A stretch of DNA of 64,000 nt from Providencia alcalifaciens (GTDB taxonomy: Bacteria > Pseudomonadota > Gammaproteobacteria > Enterobacterales > Enterobacteriaceae), in assembly GCF_915403165.1 (NCBI RefSeq), contig NZ_OU659204.1, forward strand, positions 3,596,001-3,660,000, given 5' to 3'. The notes below the pieces were generated by a model that was given only the letters and a program-made list of their open reading frames with translations, was not told the DNA's origin and searched no databases. The position numbers and the translations under genes were made by a program. The number at the start of each line of letters is the position of its first letter. The stretch's first letter is position 1. Below, piece after piece: positions 44,685 to 54,318 of this stretch.

Positions 44685-46447
44685 AGTTCTGTCCCCAATC
44701 CGATGTAAAACTGAATTTTGTTATTATCTGGGTCGCCAATAGGCTTGGCTAAATCAAATTTAATCGGCCCAACCGGAGAAACCCAACGGATCCCCACACC
44801 GGCACCGGTTTTAAAATCACTATTTTTGAAATCGTCTACCGCTTCACCACTATCAATAAAAGTGGCACCCCACCAGTTACCCGTGAAATTATATTGATAT
44901 TCGACGGATCCAACCGCCAGCTTGGATGCCCCGGTGAGCTTGCCGCTACTATCTTCTGGGGAGATCTTTTGATAACCGTAGCCACGAACGCTGCCGTCAC
45001 CCCCTGCGAAGAAACGTAAGTCTGGTGGGACTTTGTCAAAGTTATTGGTTTCAATCCAACCAAGGTTTCCACGTACGACAAACCGGTGCCCTTCCCATGG
45101 TGTACGGATCCACACATTCTTGGCTTGTAATACCAGGAAGTCGATATCCGAGCCCCATATTTTATTGGAGTAATCGATAGAATAGCGCTGGCTATCACCC
45201 CACGTTGGCATCACACCACCTTTCTGGCGAATTCGGCTGACATTTGCCCCTGGATACAACAACATCGTCGTATTAGTGATATCCGCTTGGGTAAAGTTAC
45301 TCAACATCCAGCGCATATTCACGCCATACTGCCAACCGCTTGAATAATCCCAATTACGAGACACGTTCAGCGTGGTGGTATTCGATTGAGTATCGTTCAA
45401 ATCCGTGCGTTTAAACCCACCTTGAATCGCATAATATTGCTCTAGAGGATTCGCTTTGAGTGGAATTTTATAGCTGGCATCAATCAACTGTTCCGGCTGA
45501 GAGAGACTAATGCTGGAGGTTAAACTTTGTCCCCGCGAGTTAATCCACGGTTTATTCCATATCGCTTTTACACGAGGCCCCACATCGGTCGCGTAACCAC
45601 CACCCAGCTCAAGGAAGTTTTGCGCTCTTGGGATCATTACCCCTTCCATAGGTAATAGATCCGTATGCTCTTCACGGGCTTTTTGAATATTCGGCGTGAC
45701 TAGCGCAGAGTTGAACCACCCTGTTGATGCCAAACGTTGGTTATATTCGGCGAGCTGTTCTGACGTGTAATATTCCCCTTCTTTAAAAGGAGAGAGGTTT
45801 TCGAGGTAATCCTCACGAATTTGTGAGCCTTCAAAGGTTAATTTACCAAAGCGGTAGCGCTCACCACTGTTAAAATCAAAATCCCAATAGGCAGCATGAT
45901 GATCAACAGAAATGCCTAGCTGGCTTTTTTCCATCATGGCATCGAAATACCCTTTACGGATAGCTAGGCTGCTAAATTTACCTTTGAAGTCTTCATAGTC
46001 ACCATCATTTTGGATGATGCCATATTTCGGCGTGCTTTTTTTCAGCATCTTGGCGTAATCTGGGTCTGTTTTCGCTCCCCCTTCTAACACCACATTGACA
46101 CCTTGTAGAAGAATAGGCTCCCCCGGAGAGACCTTGGCTGTCAAAATTGACCGTGCTGGCGGGGTTTTCTCTTCATAGCTAAATTCTACCGTAGGCTCAT
46201 AATATCCCAGTGGTTTTAACCCTTCACGAATCGCTTTTTCTACTCGAGCTCGAAAACGTCCATTTGCAACGACTTCATCTTGTGAAATATTAGAAAGCTG
46301 AATACGGACATTCTGGTTGAGTTGCCCTTCAAGCCCTTCAATATTAAGGCGTAGGTTCGCAGCAAATACCGCTGGTACCGCCGCTGTTAGGCATACTGCA
46401 CAAAGGGTAAGATATTTCGACACGCCTGCTCCTAGGGTGATAGACAA
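44681..46447 (-). CDS. tamA: Translocation and assembly module subunit TamA (Omp85 family)
   Basis: 588 residues. A signal peptide ends near VPAVFA (about 29), then three POTRA domains (about 30-270) and a 16-strand barrel with the Omp85 motif region ([14 protein letters not shown]) and IGLGTEL at the end. TamA is the outer-membrane partner of TamB and helps insert autotransporters and other barrels. It is first in tamA-tamB-ytfP and divergent from msrA, as in E. coli. Confidence 0.96.
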   Translation of the reverse strand: MSITLGAGVSKYLTLCAVCLTAAVPAVFAANLRLNIEGLEGQLNQNVRIQLSNISQDEVVANGRFRARVEKAIREGLKPLGYYEPTVEFSYEEKTPPARSILTAKVSPGEPILLQGVNVVLEGGAKTDPDYAKMLKKSTPKYGIIQNDGDYEDFKGKFSSLAIRKGYFDAMMEKSQLGISVDHHAAYWDFDFNSGERYRFGKLTFEGSQIREDYLENLSPFKEGEYYTSEQLAEYNQRLASTGWFNSALVTPNIQKAREEHTDLLPMEGVMIPRAQNFLELGGGYATDVGPRVKAIWNKPWINSRGQSLTSSISLSQPEQLIDASYKIPLKANPLEQYYAIQGGFKRTDLNDTQSNTTTLNVSRNWDYSSGWQYGVNMRWMLSNFTQADITNTTMLLYPGANVSRIRQKGGVMPTWGDSQRYSIDYSNKIWGSDIDFLVLQAKNVWIRTPWEGHRFVVRGNLGWIETNNFDKVPPDLRFFAGGDGSVRGYGYQKISPEDSSGKLTGASKLAVGSVEYQYNFTGNWWGATFIDSGEAVDDFKNSDFKTGAGVGIRWVSPVGPIKFDLAKPIGDPDNNKIQFYIGLGTEL

Positions 46448-46556
46448 TTTGGCTTATTATTCAACAACGACTTATTTTGAGTAAAATAGACCACTGACAC
46501 AAGTTTTTATCCCAATTTTTACTTTATTTCTATACTGATTGTATTTAGGAATCGTT

Positions 46557-47186
46557 ATGACTTTTAATCAATTTCAGTCCGATAATGAATTTCAAGCACT
46601 TCCGGGCCGCCACACATCAATGGCGTTGTCACCTTACCATGCAGTGACCCATCATTCGATTGAGATTATTCCTAAGAATATGGAAATTGCTTATTTTGCA
46701 ATGGGTTGCTTCTGGGGTGTGGAACGATTATTTTGGCAACAAACGGGAATTTATACGACATCCGCAGGTTACAGTGGTGGACTCACACCGAATCCAACCT
46801 ATGAAGAAGTGTGTACCGGATTAACCGGACATACTGAAGTCGTTCGAGTGGTTTTTGATCCAGAAATCATTTCATTTGCTCAGCTGCTAACGCTATTTTG
46901 GGAAAACCACGACCCAGCTCAAGGCATGCGCCAAGGTAATGATATTGGTACCCAATATCGCTCGGCTATTTACACTGTGTCAGATGAACAGTATCAACTG
47001 GCGATACAAACCCGCGAAGCTTACCAACAGGCGATGGCTGAAAAGCAGGATAATCGCCCGATCACCACCGAGATTCGACCACTCGAAACCTTCTATTTTG
47101 CAGAGGATTATCACCAGCAATATCTGTATAAAAATCCCAAAGGCTATTGTGGGCTTGGTGGCATTGGGGTCTGCCTTCCATCTTGA
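46557..47186 (+). CDS. msrA: Peptide-methionine (S)-S-oxide reductase MsrA
   Basis: 209 residues. The catalytic [11 protein letters not shown] (Cys about 51) and C-terminal recycling cysteines in [14 protein letters not shown] are both present. MsrA repairs the S form of methionine sulfoxide in proteins. I use ATG 46557, with AGGA upstream; a TTG six codons earlier is in frame. It is divergent from tamA and upstream of ytfL. Confidence 0.95.
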   Translation: MTFNQFQSDNEFQALPGRHTSMALSPYHAVTHHSIEIIPKNMEIAYFAMGCFWGVERLFWQQTGIYTTSAGYSGGLTPNPTYEEVCTGLTGHTEVVRVVFDPEIISFAQLLTLFWENHDPAQGMRQGNDIGTQYRSAIYTVSDEQYQLAIQTREAYQQAMAEKQDNRPITTEIRPLETFYFAEDYHQQYLYKNPKGYCGLGGIGVCLPS

Positions 47187-47352
47187 ATGATTTTATAATG
47201 ACGAATATATAGCCAGATAAAATAGGCTAGTGCTATACTTAGCGCGATACCCACCGCGCTAAGGCGCTAATTAATATTGAAATGGAATACCCTTACATTG
47301 CCTTTAGGATTTCAAGAAGTGACAATTCACTACCTAGAGGGTTGGATAATTT

Positions 47353-48708
47353 ATGCTAAACAGTTTACTTATCGTTCTTTTATTATGTGCAATCAGCGCA
47401 TTTTTTTCGCTGTCCGAAATTTCATTGGCAGCTTCTCGCCGTATTAAATTAAAGTTAATGGCCGACGAAGGCAACATTAACGCCGCTCGCGTTCTCAAAT
47501 TACAAGAAATGCCGGGCATGTTCTTCACCGTCGTACAAATTGGCTTAAACGCCGTCGCGATTTTGGCTGGTATTGTGGGTGAATCTGCATTCTCTCCCGC
47601 ACTGCAAGAGCTATTTATTAAATTTTTATCCCCTACATGGGCACAGCAAGCCGCTTTCATTGTGTCATTTACCATCGTAACTAGCTTATTTATTCTCGTG
47701 GCTGACTTAACGCCAAAACGAATTGGGATGGTAAAACCTGAAGCTATCGCTATACGCATCGTTAACCCAATGCGTTTTTGCTTAATGATTTTAAGTCCGC
47801 TCGTATGGTTCTTTAATGGCTTAGCGAACTTAATTTTTAAACTCTTCAAATTACCCACTGCGCGTAATGAAGACATTACTTCTGATGATATCTTTGCTGT
47901 TGTTGAAGCAGGTGCTGTCGCTGGAGTACTTCGTAAGCAAGAACATGAGCTTATCGAAAACGTGTTTGAACTTGAGTCACGCACCGTTCCATCAGCAATG
48001 ACCCCTCGAGAAAACATCATTTTCTTTGATAAAGACGAATCTGAAGAGAGCATCAAACACAAAATTTCCACCCAGCCGCATTCAAAGTTTTTAGTTTGTG
48101 CAGGGGATATCGACCATGTCATTGGTTATGTGGATTCCAAAGAGCTCCTCAACCGCGTATTGAATGGTCAAAGCCTGAGTTTACGTGACGGTGTACATAT
48201 CCAGAACACCTTAATGCTTCCAGATACCTTATCACTGTCAGATACCTTAGAAGCCTTTAAAAATAGTGGTGTCGATTTTGCCGTTATCCTGAACGAATAT
48301 GCCTTAGTGATGGGTGTTATTACCATCAATGACGTGATGATCACGTTAATGGGTGACTTGATTGGGCCAGGACAAGAAGAGCAAATTATTGCTCGTGATG
48401 AGAACTCATGGCTGGTTGATGGGGGCACGCCAATTGAGGATGTTCAACGTATCCTTGATATCGATGAATTCCCAGATTTCAGCAACTATGAAACCATTGC
48501 TGGCTTTATGATGTATCGCTTAAGAAAGATGCCGAAACGCACTGATTATGTGAAACATGCAGGCTACAAATTCGAAGTCGTCGACATTGATAACTACAAG
48601 ATAGATCAACTGCTGGTCACCCGTGTCACAAACACACCGTCCGCGGTTGTCGTTCAGCCGGGTACTGCGGGTAGTGAAGATGCGCCACATACCCAAAATA
48701 AACACTGA
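47353..48708 (+). CDS. ytfL: CNNM/CorC-family transporter YtfL (PaeA)
   Basis: 451 residues. An N-terminal DUF21 membrane domain (four hydrophobic segments within about 1-180) is followed by two CBS domains (about 200-340) and a CorC/HlyC C-terminal domain. E. coli YtfL has been renamed PaeA and linked to export of cadaverine and putrescine. It lies between msrA and ytfK as in E. coli. The presence of a decarboxylase gene nearby (38775) makes a polyamine or amine link attractive but is not evidence for one. Confidence 0.93.
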   Translation: MLNSLLIVLLLCAISAFFSLSEISLAASRRIKLKLMADEGNINAARVLKLQEMPGMFFTVVQIGLNAVAILAGIVGESAFSPALQELFIKFLSPTWAQQAAFIVSFTIVTSLFILVADLTPKRIGMVKPEAIAIRIVNPMRFCLMILSPLVWFFNGLANLIFKLFKLPTARNEDITSDDIFAVVEAGAVAGVLRKQEHELIENVFELESRTVPSAMTPRENIIFFDKDESEESIKHKISTQPHSKFLVCAGDIDHVIGYVDSKELLNRVLNGQSLSLRDGVHIQNTLMLPDTLSLSDTLEAFKNSGVDFAVILNEYALVMGVITINDVMITLMGDLIGPGQEEQIIARDENSWLVDGGTPIEDVQRILDIDEFPDFSNYETIAGFMMYRLRKMPKRTDYVKHAGYKFEVVDIDNYKIDQLLVTRVTNTPSAVVVQPGTAGSEDAPHTQNKH

Positions 48709-48718
48709 TAGCCAATAT

Positions 48719-48746
48719 GAACACGCCACATTAATGTGGCGTTGTT
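48719..48746. terminator. Terminator between ytfL and ytfK
   Basis: Perfect palindrome ACGCCACATT / AATGTGGCGT flanked by TTGTT and its complement; convergent genes. Confidence 0.7.
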
Positions 48747-48800
48747 ATTCTTAAGGAGCTGAAGGTTGTTAGCCGAACACTTAACTGGCTAATGATCTAT

Positions 48801-49007
48801 TTAGCCCAACTCAGCTCTCAGTAATACCACTTGTTTGTTCACTTCATTCATCACATTGTAATGAATTTTATCGGTCACTTTTGGTGGTAAAATCTTCCCA
48901 TTATTGAATTCGAAAGCCCCAAAATCCTTAATATAGAGCCTACCTCTGAATAATGTTTTCACGTATAGCGCAATTTTTGACGGATTGTAATGCTTAAAAA
49001 TTTTCAT
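48801..49007 (-). CDS. ytfK: DUF1107 protein YtfK
   Basis: 68 residues, exactly the E. coli length, with the conserved [16 protein letters not shown] and ending in [10 protein letters not shown]. coli YtfK binds SpoT and promotes (p)ppGpp accumulation on phosphate or fatty-acid starvation. It is divergent from ytfJ, and GGAG precedes the ATG. The small size puts it near the limit of detection, but the match is clear. Confidence 0.93.
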   Translation of the reverse strand: MKIFKHYNPSKIALYVKTLFRGRLYIKDFGAFEFNNGKILPPKVTDKIHYNVMNEVNKQVVLLRAELG

Positions 49008-49296
49008 TAGAACGAATCTCCATGTTGTTCTGACGATACCTCACTGCATATCGTTCAATAATCATAGACTAGAAAATTTTGTTTGGTACTCAAATTGCAA
49101 ATTTATTCAAAGTGCTGACATAACATGACACGGTAAATACGCAATAAAACTCTGTTTCAATCTTATTTTTATGCTGAATTTTACCAATTTGTTAATTTTC
49201 ACCTTGTCACTCATCCGATGAGCTATGCTATAACTAGCAGCGCCAGAAATCCTCATCCTATACACAACAACGACAATGATTTCTAAAGGTACCTTT
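49008..49296. other. Divergent intergenic region ytfK/ytfJ
   Basis: 289 bases, AT-rich, presumably holding both promoters. A TATGCTATAACT stretch near 49225 could be a -10 region for ytfJ. No operator recognised. Confidence 0.4.
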
Positions 49297-49860
49297 ATGA
49301 TAAAAAAACTACTCTTATTAACCTGCTTACTGGGTTTATCTTCGACAGGATTTGCTATTAATCTCCAATTAAATCAACCTGTGCCCGCAGTTACCGTCAC
49401 AGATAAAGGCGAATTACAGTTAGATAATGCGGGAAAATTCAATTACCAACCGTGGAAGAGCCAGCAACTTGCCGGTAAAGTTCGCACCATTCAACACATT
49501 GCAGGGCGCTCTTCGGCCAAAGAGCTTAATGCTCCGCTGATCGAAGCGATTAAACAAGCCAAATTCCCTCACGACAAATACCAAACTACCAGCATTATCA
49601 ATACGGATGATTCAATTTTTGGTACCGGCGTATTTGTAAAAAACAGCGTGGAAGACAGCAAGAAAGAGTTTCCTTACTCTCAATTTATTGTTGATAGTGA
49701 TGGTGTTGTGAAGAATGCATGGAGCCTTGCGCCAGAGAGCTCTGCCATTATCATTCTCAACAAGCAAGGTAATGTCTTATTTTATAAAGATGGCGCGCTA
49801 ACGCCTCAAGAGATCAATAAAGCCATTAGCGTGATTGTCGCGGAATTAGAAAAGCCGTAA
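49297..49860 (+). CDS. ytfJ: Periplasmic protein YtfJ
   Basis: 187 residues from ATG 49297 (AAAGG upstream); a start seven codons earlier is in frame but not preferred. A signal peptide ends near SSTGFA. The mature part is a thioredoxin-like fold without an obvious CXXC: RTIQHIAGRSSAKE, YQTTSIINTDDSIFG and QFIVDSDGVV match E. coli YtfJ. Function unknown. It lies next to ytfK as in E. coli. Confidence 0.9.
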   Translation: MIKKLLLLTCLLGLSSTGFAINLQLNQPVPAVTVTDKGELQLDNAGKFNYQPWKSQQLAGKVRTIQHIAGRSSAKELNAPLIEAIKQAKFPHDKYQTTSIINTDDSIFGTGVFVKNSVEDSKKEFPYSQFIVDSDGVVKNAWSLAPESSAIIILNKQGNVLFYKDGALTPQEINKAISVIVAELEKP

Positions 49861-49906
49861 TTAAAAGACCAGAAGTTAGCAAGACCAACATTAAACAGAT
49901 AAGAAA

Positions 49907-49923
49907 AGAGCCACTCTGGCTCT
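49907..49923 (+). terminator. Small hairpin after ytfJ
   Basis: AGAGCC / GGCTCT with a 5-base loop, followed by CGTTATC; weak. The stronger stem lies 24 bases on. Confidence 0.35.
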
Positions 49924-49946
49924 CGTTATCATAAATATAGGCAGTT

Positions 49947-49980
49947 TTCCTGTGCGTCGATGGCTGTTGACGCACAGGAA
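49947..49980. terminator. Terminator between ytfJ and qseC
   Basis: Perfect 12-base inverted repeat TTCCTGTGCGTC / GACGCACAGGAA with a 10-base loop, then TTTGTTTT on the plus strand. Confidence 0.75.
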
Positions 49981-50101
49981 TTTGTTTTACCATCATGAAG
50001 CCCTGCTGAACATAACCGCCAAAATACATCACAATAGGATTTAAATTTAGCAGATTATTCTGCGATAACTTCATTCAATATTGTGCATAAAACAGACTAA
50101 G

Positions 50102-51454
50102 TTATGCACTCCAACGAACGGTGACACAAAAGCCCCCTTCCGTGACATTATTAAACGTCACATGGAGATGATGTAACTGAGCCACGCGTTTAACAATTGA
50201 TAACCCTAAACCACTGCCTGTTTTTTCTTGCCCCGGTGGTCGATAAAATCGCTCCCCTAAACGCGCTAATACTTCAGGAGAAACGCCAGCACCATCATCT
50301 TTCACTTCCAGATAATGGCGATACAAATTGACTTCAACCTTACCGGCAGCTTTGCCATAGCGGATAGCATTGTGAAGAAGATTTCTTAATAGTACGGACA
50401 ATAAAAGTTTCTGCCCTTTAAAAGGCGGCGGCGTTTCAATGATTGATATTTTCAACGTCACCTTATTTTGCCGTGCTTCCAGCTCGCTCTCTTTAACGGC
50501 TTGCTCAATTAATTCCTGCCAACTCACTTCGCTCACATCATCTAACTGATTAGAAGACTCCAAGCGGGATAATGTTAATAACTGATCCACCAGCCGAGTT
50601 GCACGGTCAATCCCCTCTGAAAGATTGGCCACTGCATGTTGGCGAATCGCCTCATCACTTCCAGCAATCTGCACCACTTCGGTTTGGACTTTCAGTGCGG
50701 CAAGAGGACTACGCAGTTCATGGGCAGCATCAGAGGTAAATTGCCGTTCACGGACAAACATTTGGTTTATTTTGTAGAATAATCCGTTCAAAGAATCAAG
50801 GATTGGCTTTGCTTCACTAGGAATTGTCGGCACCACCACTGGGCTCAGCTCATCCGGCTTTCTCTGCCGTAGCTGTTTAGCCACATCCCGTAGAGGTTTT
50901 AATGCTCGAGTGAGTAACCATAAAAATACGATTAGCATTATCGGCAGCGCCACCAGCCACGGTATGAGCTGGGAAAACATAATGCTGTTCGCCATACTTT
51001 GGCGGTATTCCCACTCTTGCCCTACCGCAATAATATATTGATTATCAATGGATTTAAGCCAAACAAAGCGCCACTCATCATCACTACCTTTCAGCTTACC
51101 TTCACTGAATCCTTCTCGAGTAAATTGAAACTCGATTTTACGTCCGTTGTCCCCATCATTTAGCACCATTTCGCCACTCGGTGTAAAAATCGCAAACGCC
51201 AATGCATCATCGTCTTGGCTTCCACGATTTTTCCGCAATAGCTTTTTGGTTTTACTCAATGATGCTTGGGGCAAGTCGATATCCGTCGGTAACACCGATA
51301 AGCGCTTTGCAAATACCATTTGTTGAGTATCAAACAATTCGTTAATGGTTTTATAGGTTTGATACCACGCCAATGAGCTAGCAATTCCCCACGTCATTAC
51401 CGCGAGGAGCAATAACATCAAAGTCAGTTTGAGCCTTAAGCTGAACGTTTTCAT
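50102..51454 (-). CDS. qseC: Sensor histidine kinase QseC
   Basis: 450 residues, the E. coli QseC length. Two membrane segments (about 10-30 and 158-180) flank a periplasmic sensor; then HAMP, the dimerisation box [13 protein letters not shown] (His about 245), N box LLHNAIRYG, and G boxes DDGAGVSPE and GSGLGLSIV. In E. coli QseC responds to autoinducer-3/catecholamines and cross-talks with PmrAB; the ligand here is unproven. It overlaps qseB by four bases (ATGA). Confidence 0.9.
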   Translation of the reverse strand: MKTFSLRLKLTLMLLLLAVMTWGIASSLAWYQTYKTINELFDTQQMVFAKRLSVLPTDIDLPQASLSKTKKLLRKNRGSQDDDALAFAIFTPSGEMVLNDGDNGRKIEFQFTREGFSEGKLKGSDDEWRFVWLKSIDNQYIIAVGQEWEYRQSMANSIMFSQLIPWLVALPIMLIVFLWLLTRALKPLRDVAKQLRQRKPDELSPVVVPTIPSEAKPILDSLNGLFYKINQMFVRERQFTSDAAHELRSPLAALKVQTEVVQIAGSDEAIRQHAVANLSEGIDRATRLVDQLLTLSRLESSNQLDDVSEVSWQELIEQAVKESELEARQNKVTLKISIIETPPPFKGQKLLLSVLLRNLLHNAIRYGKAAGKVEVNLYRHYLEVKDDGAGVSPEVLARLGERFYRPPGQEKTGSGLGLSIVKRVAQLHHLHVTFNNVTEGGFCVTVRWSA

Positions 51455-52113
51455 GCTTCATCACCCAATCGATAACCAACACCATGAATAGTTTGAATAA
51501 ATTTACTGCCTAATTTACGGCGTAAATGGTGAATATGAACTTCAACCGAGTTACTAGAAACCTCTTCATCCCAGTTATACAACTTTTCTTCTATCGCACT
51601 ACGGGACAGCACTTTTTTCGGGTTGTGCAAAAATAACGATAATAGCGCCAGCTCTTTTCCCTTCAACTGCACAGGATTTCCTTGGTAAGTAACCGTCATC
51701 GCTAAAGGATCCATCTCCACATCACCATGTACCAACGTGGGTGATAGCTGCCCACTACGCCGACGGATCAATGCTTGCAAACGCGCCGCAACCTCCGCTA
51801 GCGCAAACGGCTTACACAAGTAATCATCAGCCCCTTGCTGTAACCCATTCACCCGTTGCTCAAGGGCATCTCGCGCCGTCAAAATCAACACAGGCTCATC
51901 ACGCCCCTGCTTACGCCAGAACTTCAAAATATCCATACCATCAATATGCGGAAGTGATAAATCCAGCACGACAGCATCATAAGGGGCATCAAACAAAGCC
52001 TGTTGACCTTGTTTACCATCCATAAACCAATCAAGGGTAAACCCCAATTGTGTTAACCCTACTTTTAGGCCATCGCCAATTAATCGGTCATCTTCTATTA
52101 ATAAAATACGCAT
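51451..52113 (-). CDS. qseB: OmpR-family response regulator QseB
   Basis: 220 residues from ATG 52113, which has GGAGG seven bases upstream; the five-codon extension is not used. The receiver has phosphoacceptor Asp about 51 (AVVLDLSLP) and [10 protein letters not shown]; the winged-helix domain ends [18 protein letters not shown]. Closest to QseB of E. coli. It is divergent from ygiW across a region with a PmrA/QseB-type box, as in E. coli. Confidence 0.9.
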   Translation of the reverse strand: MRILLIEDDRLIGDGLKVGLTQLGFTLDWFMDGKQGQQALFDAPYDAVVLDLSLPHIDGMDILKFWRKQGRDEPVLILTARDALEQRVNGLQQGADDYLCKPFALAEVAARLQALIRRRSGQLSPTLVHGDVEMDPLAMTVTYQGNPVQLKGKELALLSLFLHNPKKVLSRSAIEEKLYNWDEEVSSNSVEVHIHHLRRKLGSKFIQTIHGVGYRLGDEA

Positions 52114-52213
52114 ATTCAACCTCCACATCGAATATTGTTATATTTATCTTATTAAATTCATGATGACCAGTGGTGATTGTCCAAATTAAAAATATATTTA
52201 ATTAATTAGAGTT

Positions 52214-52230
52214 CTTAAGATCCTGTTAAG
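52214..52230. promoter_or_regulatory. PmrA/QseB-type direct-repeat box
   Basis: CTTAAG-ATCCT-GTTAAG: two hexamers of the YTTAAK type, spaced five bases, in the qseB/ygiW divergent region. It lies about 60 bases before ygiW and about 100 before qseB. This agrees with PmrA/QseB-type response-regulator sites; binding is inferred. Confidence 0.55.
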
Positions 52231-52290
52231 ATTTACTTGGTTAAATACATCCCATAGACCAAATTTCTGGTTACTTGCGGAGAAACAAAA

Positions 52291-52704
52291 ATGAAAAAAT
52301 TACCTTTAATCACCTTAATCGCTGCCCTTGCTACCGCTCCTGTTTTTGCTGCTACTGGTGGTTTTTCAGGTCCAGGTGAAGTCGCCAACACCACTAACAC
52401 TGAAACCATGAAAACCCAAGAAGGTGGTTTTAGCGGCCCGAATGCAAGTGAAACAACTGTTGCGAAAGCCCTTGAATTATCTGACAACAGCTGGGTTGTT
52501 TTACGCGGTAATCTCGTTAAACAACTGGATAAAAAACATTACGAATTCACCGATGGTACAGGCACCATCACCGTTGAAATTAGCCAAAAACGCTTCAATG
52601 GTGTGAACGTCACTCCGAAAGATAAAATCGAAATTCGCGGTGAAGTTGATAAAGACTGGAACTCTAAAGAGATCGACGTCAAGCAACTGCAAATCATCAA
52701 ATAA
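52291..52704 (+). CDS. ygiW: Periplasmic BOF-domain protein YgiW (VisP)
   Basis: 137 residues. A signal peptide ends near TAPVFA (about 20). The motif GGFSGP occurs twice (about 22 and 46), then an OB-fold (WVVLRGNLVKQL, VTPKDKIEIRGEVDKDWNSK) as in E. coli YgiW. Salmonella VisP influences stress resistance and LPS modification. It is divergent from qseBC, the conserved arrangement, and likely under QseB control. Confidence 0.9.
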   Translation: MKKLPLITLIAALATAPVFAATGGFSGPGEVANTTNTETMKTQEGGFSGPNASETTVAKALELSDNSWVVLRGNLVKQLDKKHYEFTDGTGTITVEISQKRFNGVNVTPKDKIEIRGEVDKDWNSKEIDVKQLQIIK

Positions 52705-52716
52705 TTGATTTCGACC

Positions 52717-52749
52717 AAAGGCCAGCAGATTAACCATTGCTGGCCTTTT
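52717..52749 (+). terminator. ygiW terminator
   Basis: AAAGGCCAGCA / TGCTGGCCTTT 11-base stem, 10-base loop, then TTTTG. Confidence 0.85.
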
Positions 52750-52837
52750 GCTATTTAAGCTTGTTCCCTGTCCCCTATTTCCCCTCTCAGTTTATAGTGC
52801 TAGATTATGCTTACCTTGCCTCTTCTCGTACTTATTT

Positions 52838-53431
52838 ATGAAACAGCCTCAAGTTAGGAATATCAGCGAAAAATTACTGTCCGATAATTGGTACATTCTC
52901 AAAAAATATACCTATGAATTACAACGACACGATGGTTCTTGGCAAAAACAAGAGCGCGAAGTGTATGACCGTGGCGATGGCGCTGTCATTTTGCTATATA
53001 ACACATCCAAAAATAGCATTATCTTGATCCGTCAATTCCGTATGCCAATGTACGTTTCTGGATATAAACAGTTGCTGATTGAAGCTGCCGCTGGGCTACT
53101 TGAAGGCTCTTCCCCTGAAGCCAGAATTATTGCTGAAGCCGAAGAAGAAACTGGCTATAAAATTGATAATATCGAAAAGGTATTTGAAGCCTTTATGAGC
53201 CCAGGCTCTGTCACTGAAAAGCTGCATTTTTATATTGCACAATACAGTGATAAAGACCGCCAAAGTGATGGTGGAGGGCTCGCTGATGAAGGTGAAGATA
53301 TTGAGGTTATGGAATGGTCATTCCCTGATGCACTTGCCGCTATCAAAAATGGTGAAATCATGGATGGCAAAACCATTATGCTTATTCAACATCTCGCCTT
53401 AAGCGGAATTCTAAACCAAAAAAATAGTTAA
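52838..53431 (+). CDS. nudK: NUDIX hydrolase, NudK-like (GDP-mannose pyrophosphatase family)
   Basis: 197 residues from ATG 52838; the 30-codon upstream frame overlaps the ygiW terminator and is not used. It aligns with E. coli NudK (REVYDRGDGAVILLYNTSKN, LIRQFRMP, MSPGSVTEKLHFYIA, DGKTIMLIQ). The Nudix core glutamates are kept in EAEEETGY (about 105), while the arginine of the canonical box is alanine. NudK hydrolyses GDP-mannose and related NDP-sugars. Orthologue status is moderately sure; an ADP-ribose pyrophosphatase is the alternative. Confidence 0.78.
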   Translation: MKQPQVRNISEKLLSDNWYILKKYTYELQRHDGSWQKQEREVYDRGDGAVILLYNTSKNSIILIRQFRMPMYVSGYKQLLIEAAAGLLEGSSPEARIIAEAEEETGYKIDNIEKVFEAFMSPGSVTEKLHFYIAQYSDKDRQSDGGGLADEGEDIEVMEWSFPDALAAIKNGEIMDGKTIMLIQHLALSGILNQKNS

Positions 53432-53437
53432 TTTTAA

Positions 53438-53465
53438 AAGGGTAAAAATAGCATTTTTGCCCTTC
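53438..53465 (+). terminator. Terminator after the NUDIX gene
   Basis: AAAAGGGTAAAAAT / ATTTTTGCCCTTCT stem with a 3-base loop. Confidence 0.7.
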
Positions 53466-53920
53466 TACTCTTGAACCATTTTATATAGTCATCATTAAAC
53501 GATTTCTTTGCTCTTTATTTTTCTATTCTCTTTCTTATTTTCATACTTTATTCTCCTATTTTTTATAAATTACAATTTATTACACTTTCCATTACCGAGC
53601 ATCTAAACTCGATAATAAAAAGAATAAAATAGAGTTTATTCCATCAAAAAAGAATTATCTTTTATCGCTTTGATTTAAATTAAAAAAACATTAAATAAAC
53701 CTATCTAAAAACAATCATCGATAAAATTAAAAAGTCTATTTTTTCAATAAAATACTTTAATTTAAAAATATTAACTTTGACCTTGTCATTAAAAAACTTT
53801 AGATTTAAAGACATCCTATTTTCTGAAATTCACTATTTTTTCGTTAAGGTAAAAATCGAAACACTGAATATTATCTTAGTTATTAAGCAATATTATTCTT
53901 AAGTTAAGGAGCTAAATAAG
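53466..53920. other. AT-rich region upstream of cupin-mqo
   Basis: About 450 very AT-rich bases with no supported gene, tRNA or mobile-element end. It presumably carries the promoter of the cupin-mqo operon. TTCTTAAGTTAAGGAG precedes the cupin ATG and contains its ribosome site. Confidence 0.5.
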
Positions 53921-54310
53921 ATGATCCGTTGTATTCGTATGTGGACAGGTGAAGACGGTAACTCTCTGTTTGAAGAAGGCACCATTGAACTGAATGCTGT
54001 TGCTCGTGGAGATGACCAAAGCCCTGTCATTGCCGTCAGTGAGCTCACATTTCGCGAAACCGTTTCAGGTGGCTCTTGGGATTGGCATAAAGACCCTGTT
54101 CCTCGCTATGTTATCACCCTCACTGGTACCTTAGAATTCGAAACCAAAGATGGCTCCACATTTATTATCAAGCCGGGTGACATTCTGCTTGCTCAAGACA
54201 ACACAGGAACAGGACATAAATGGCGTTTGATTGGTGATGAACCTTGGAGACGCGCTTATGTGGTGTATCAAGACGGTACAGACTTGTGTTTCACTCCGAA
54301 TAAAAAATAG
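53921..54310 (+). CDS. Cupin-domain protein in operon with mqo
   Basis: 129 residues, one cupin barrel: WHKDPVPRYVITLTGTLEF carries motif 1 histidine(s), and IIKPGDILLAQDNTGTGHKW carries motif 2. The second half is tryptophan-rich (WRRAYVVYQDGTD). No DNA-binding domain is seen. AAGGAG precedes the ATG. It ends eight bases before mqo, so the two are certainly co-transcribed, which suggests a role connected to malate/quinone metabolism. That link, and any enzyme activity, is inference. Confidence 0.85.
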   Translation: MIRCIRMWTGEDGNSLFEEGTIELNAVARGDDQSPVIAVSELTFRETVSGGSWDWHKDPVPRYVITLTGTLEFETKDGSTFIIKPGDILLAQDNTGTGHKWRLIGDEPWRRAYVVYQDGTDLCFTPNKK

Positions 54311-54318
54311 AGACTTCC

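Noticed and set aside
47334..48122. A 262-codon antisense frame within ytfL
   Set aside because: Shadow of the conserved DUF21/CBS protein on the other strand.
49826..50074. An 82-codon minus-strand frame between ytfJ and qseC
   Set aside because: It overlaps the end of ytfJ and runs through two terminator stems; no family recognised.
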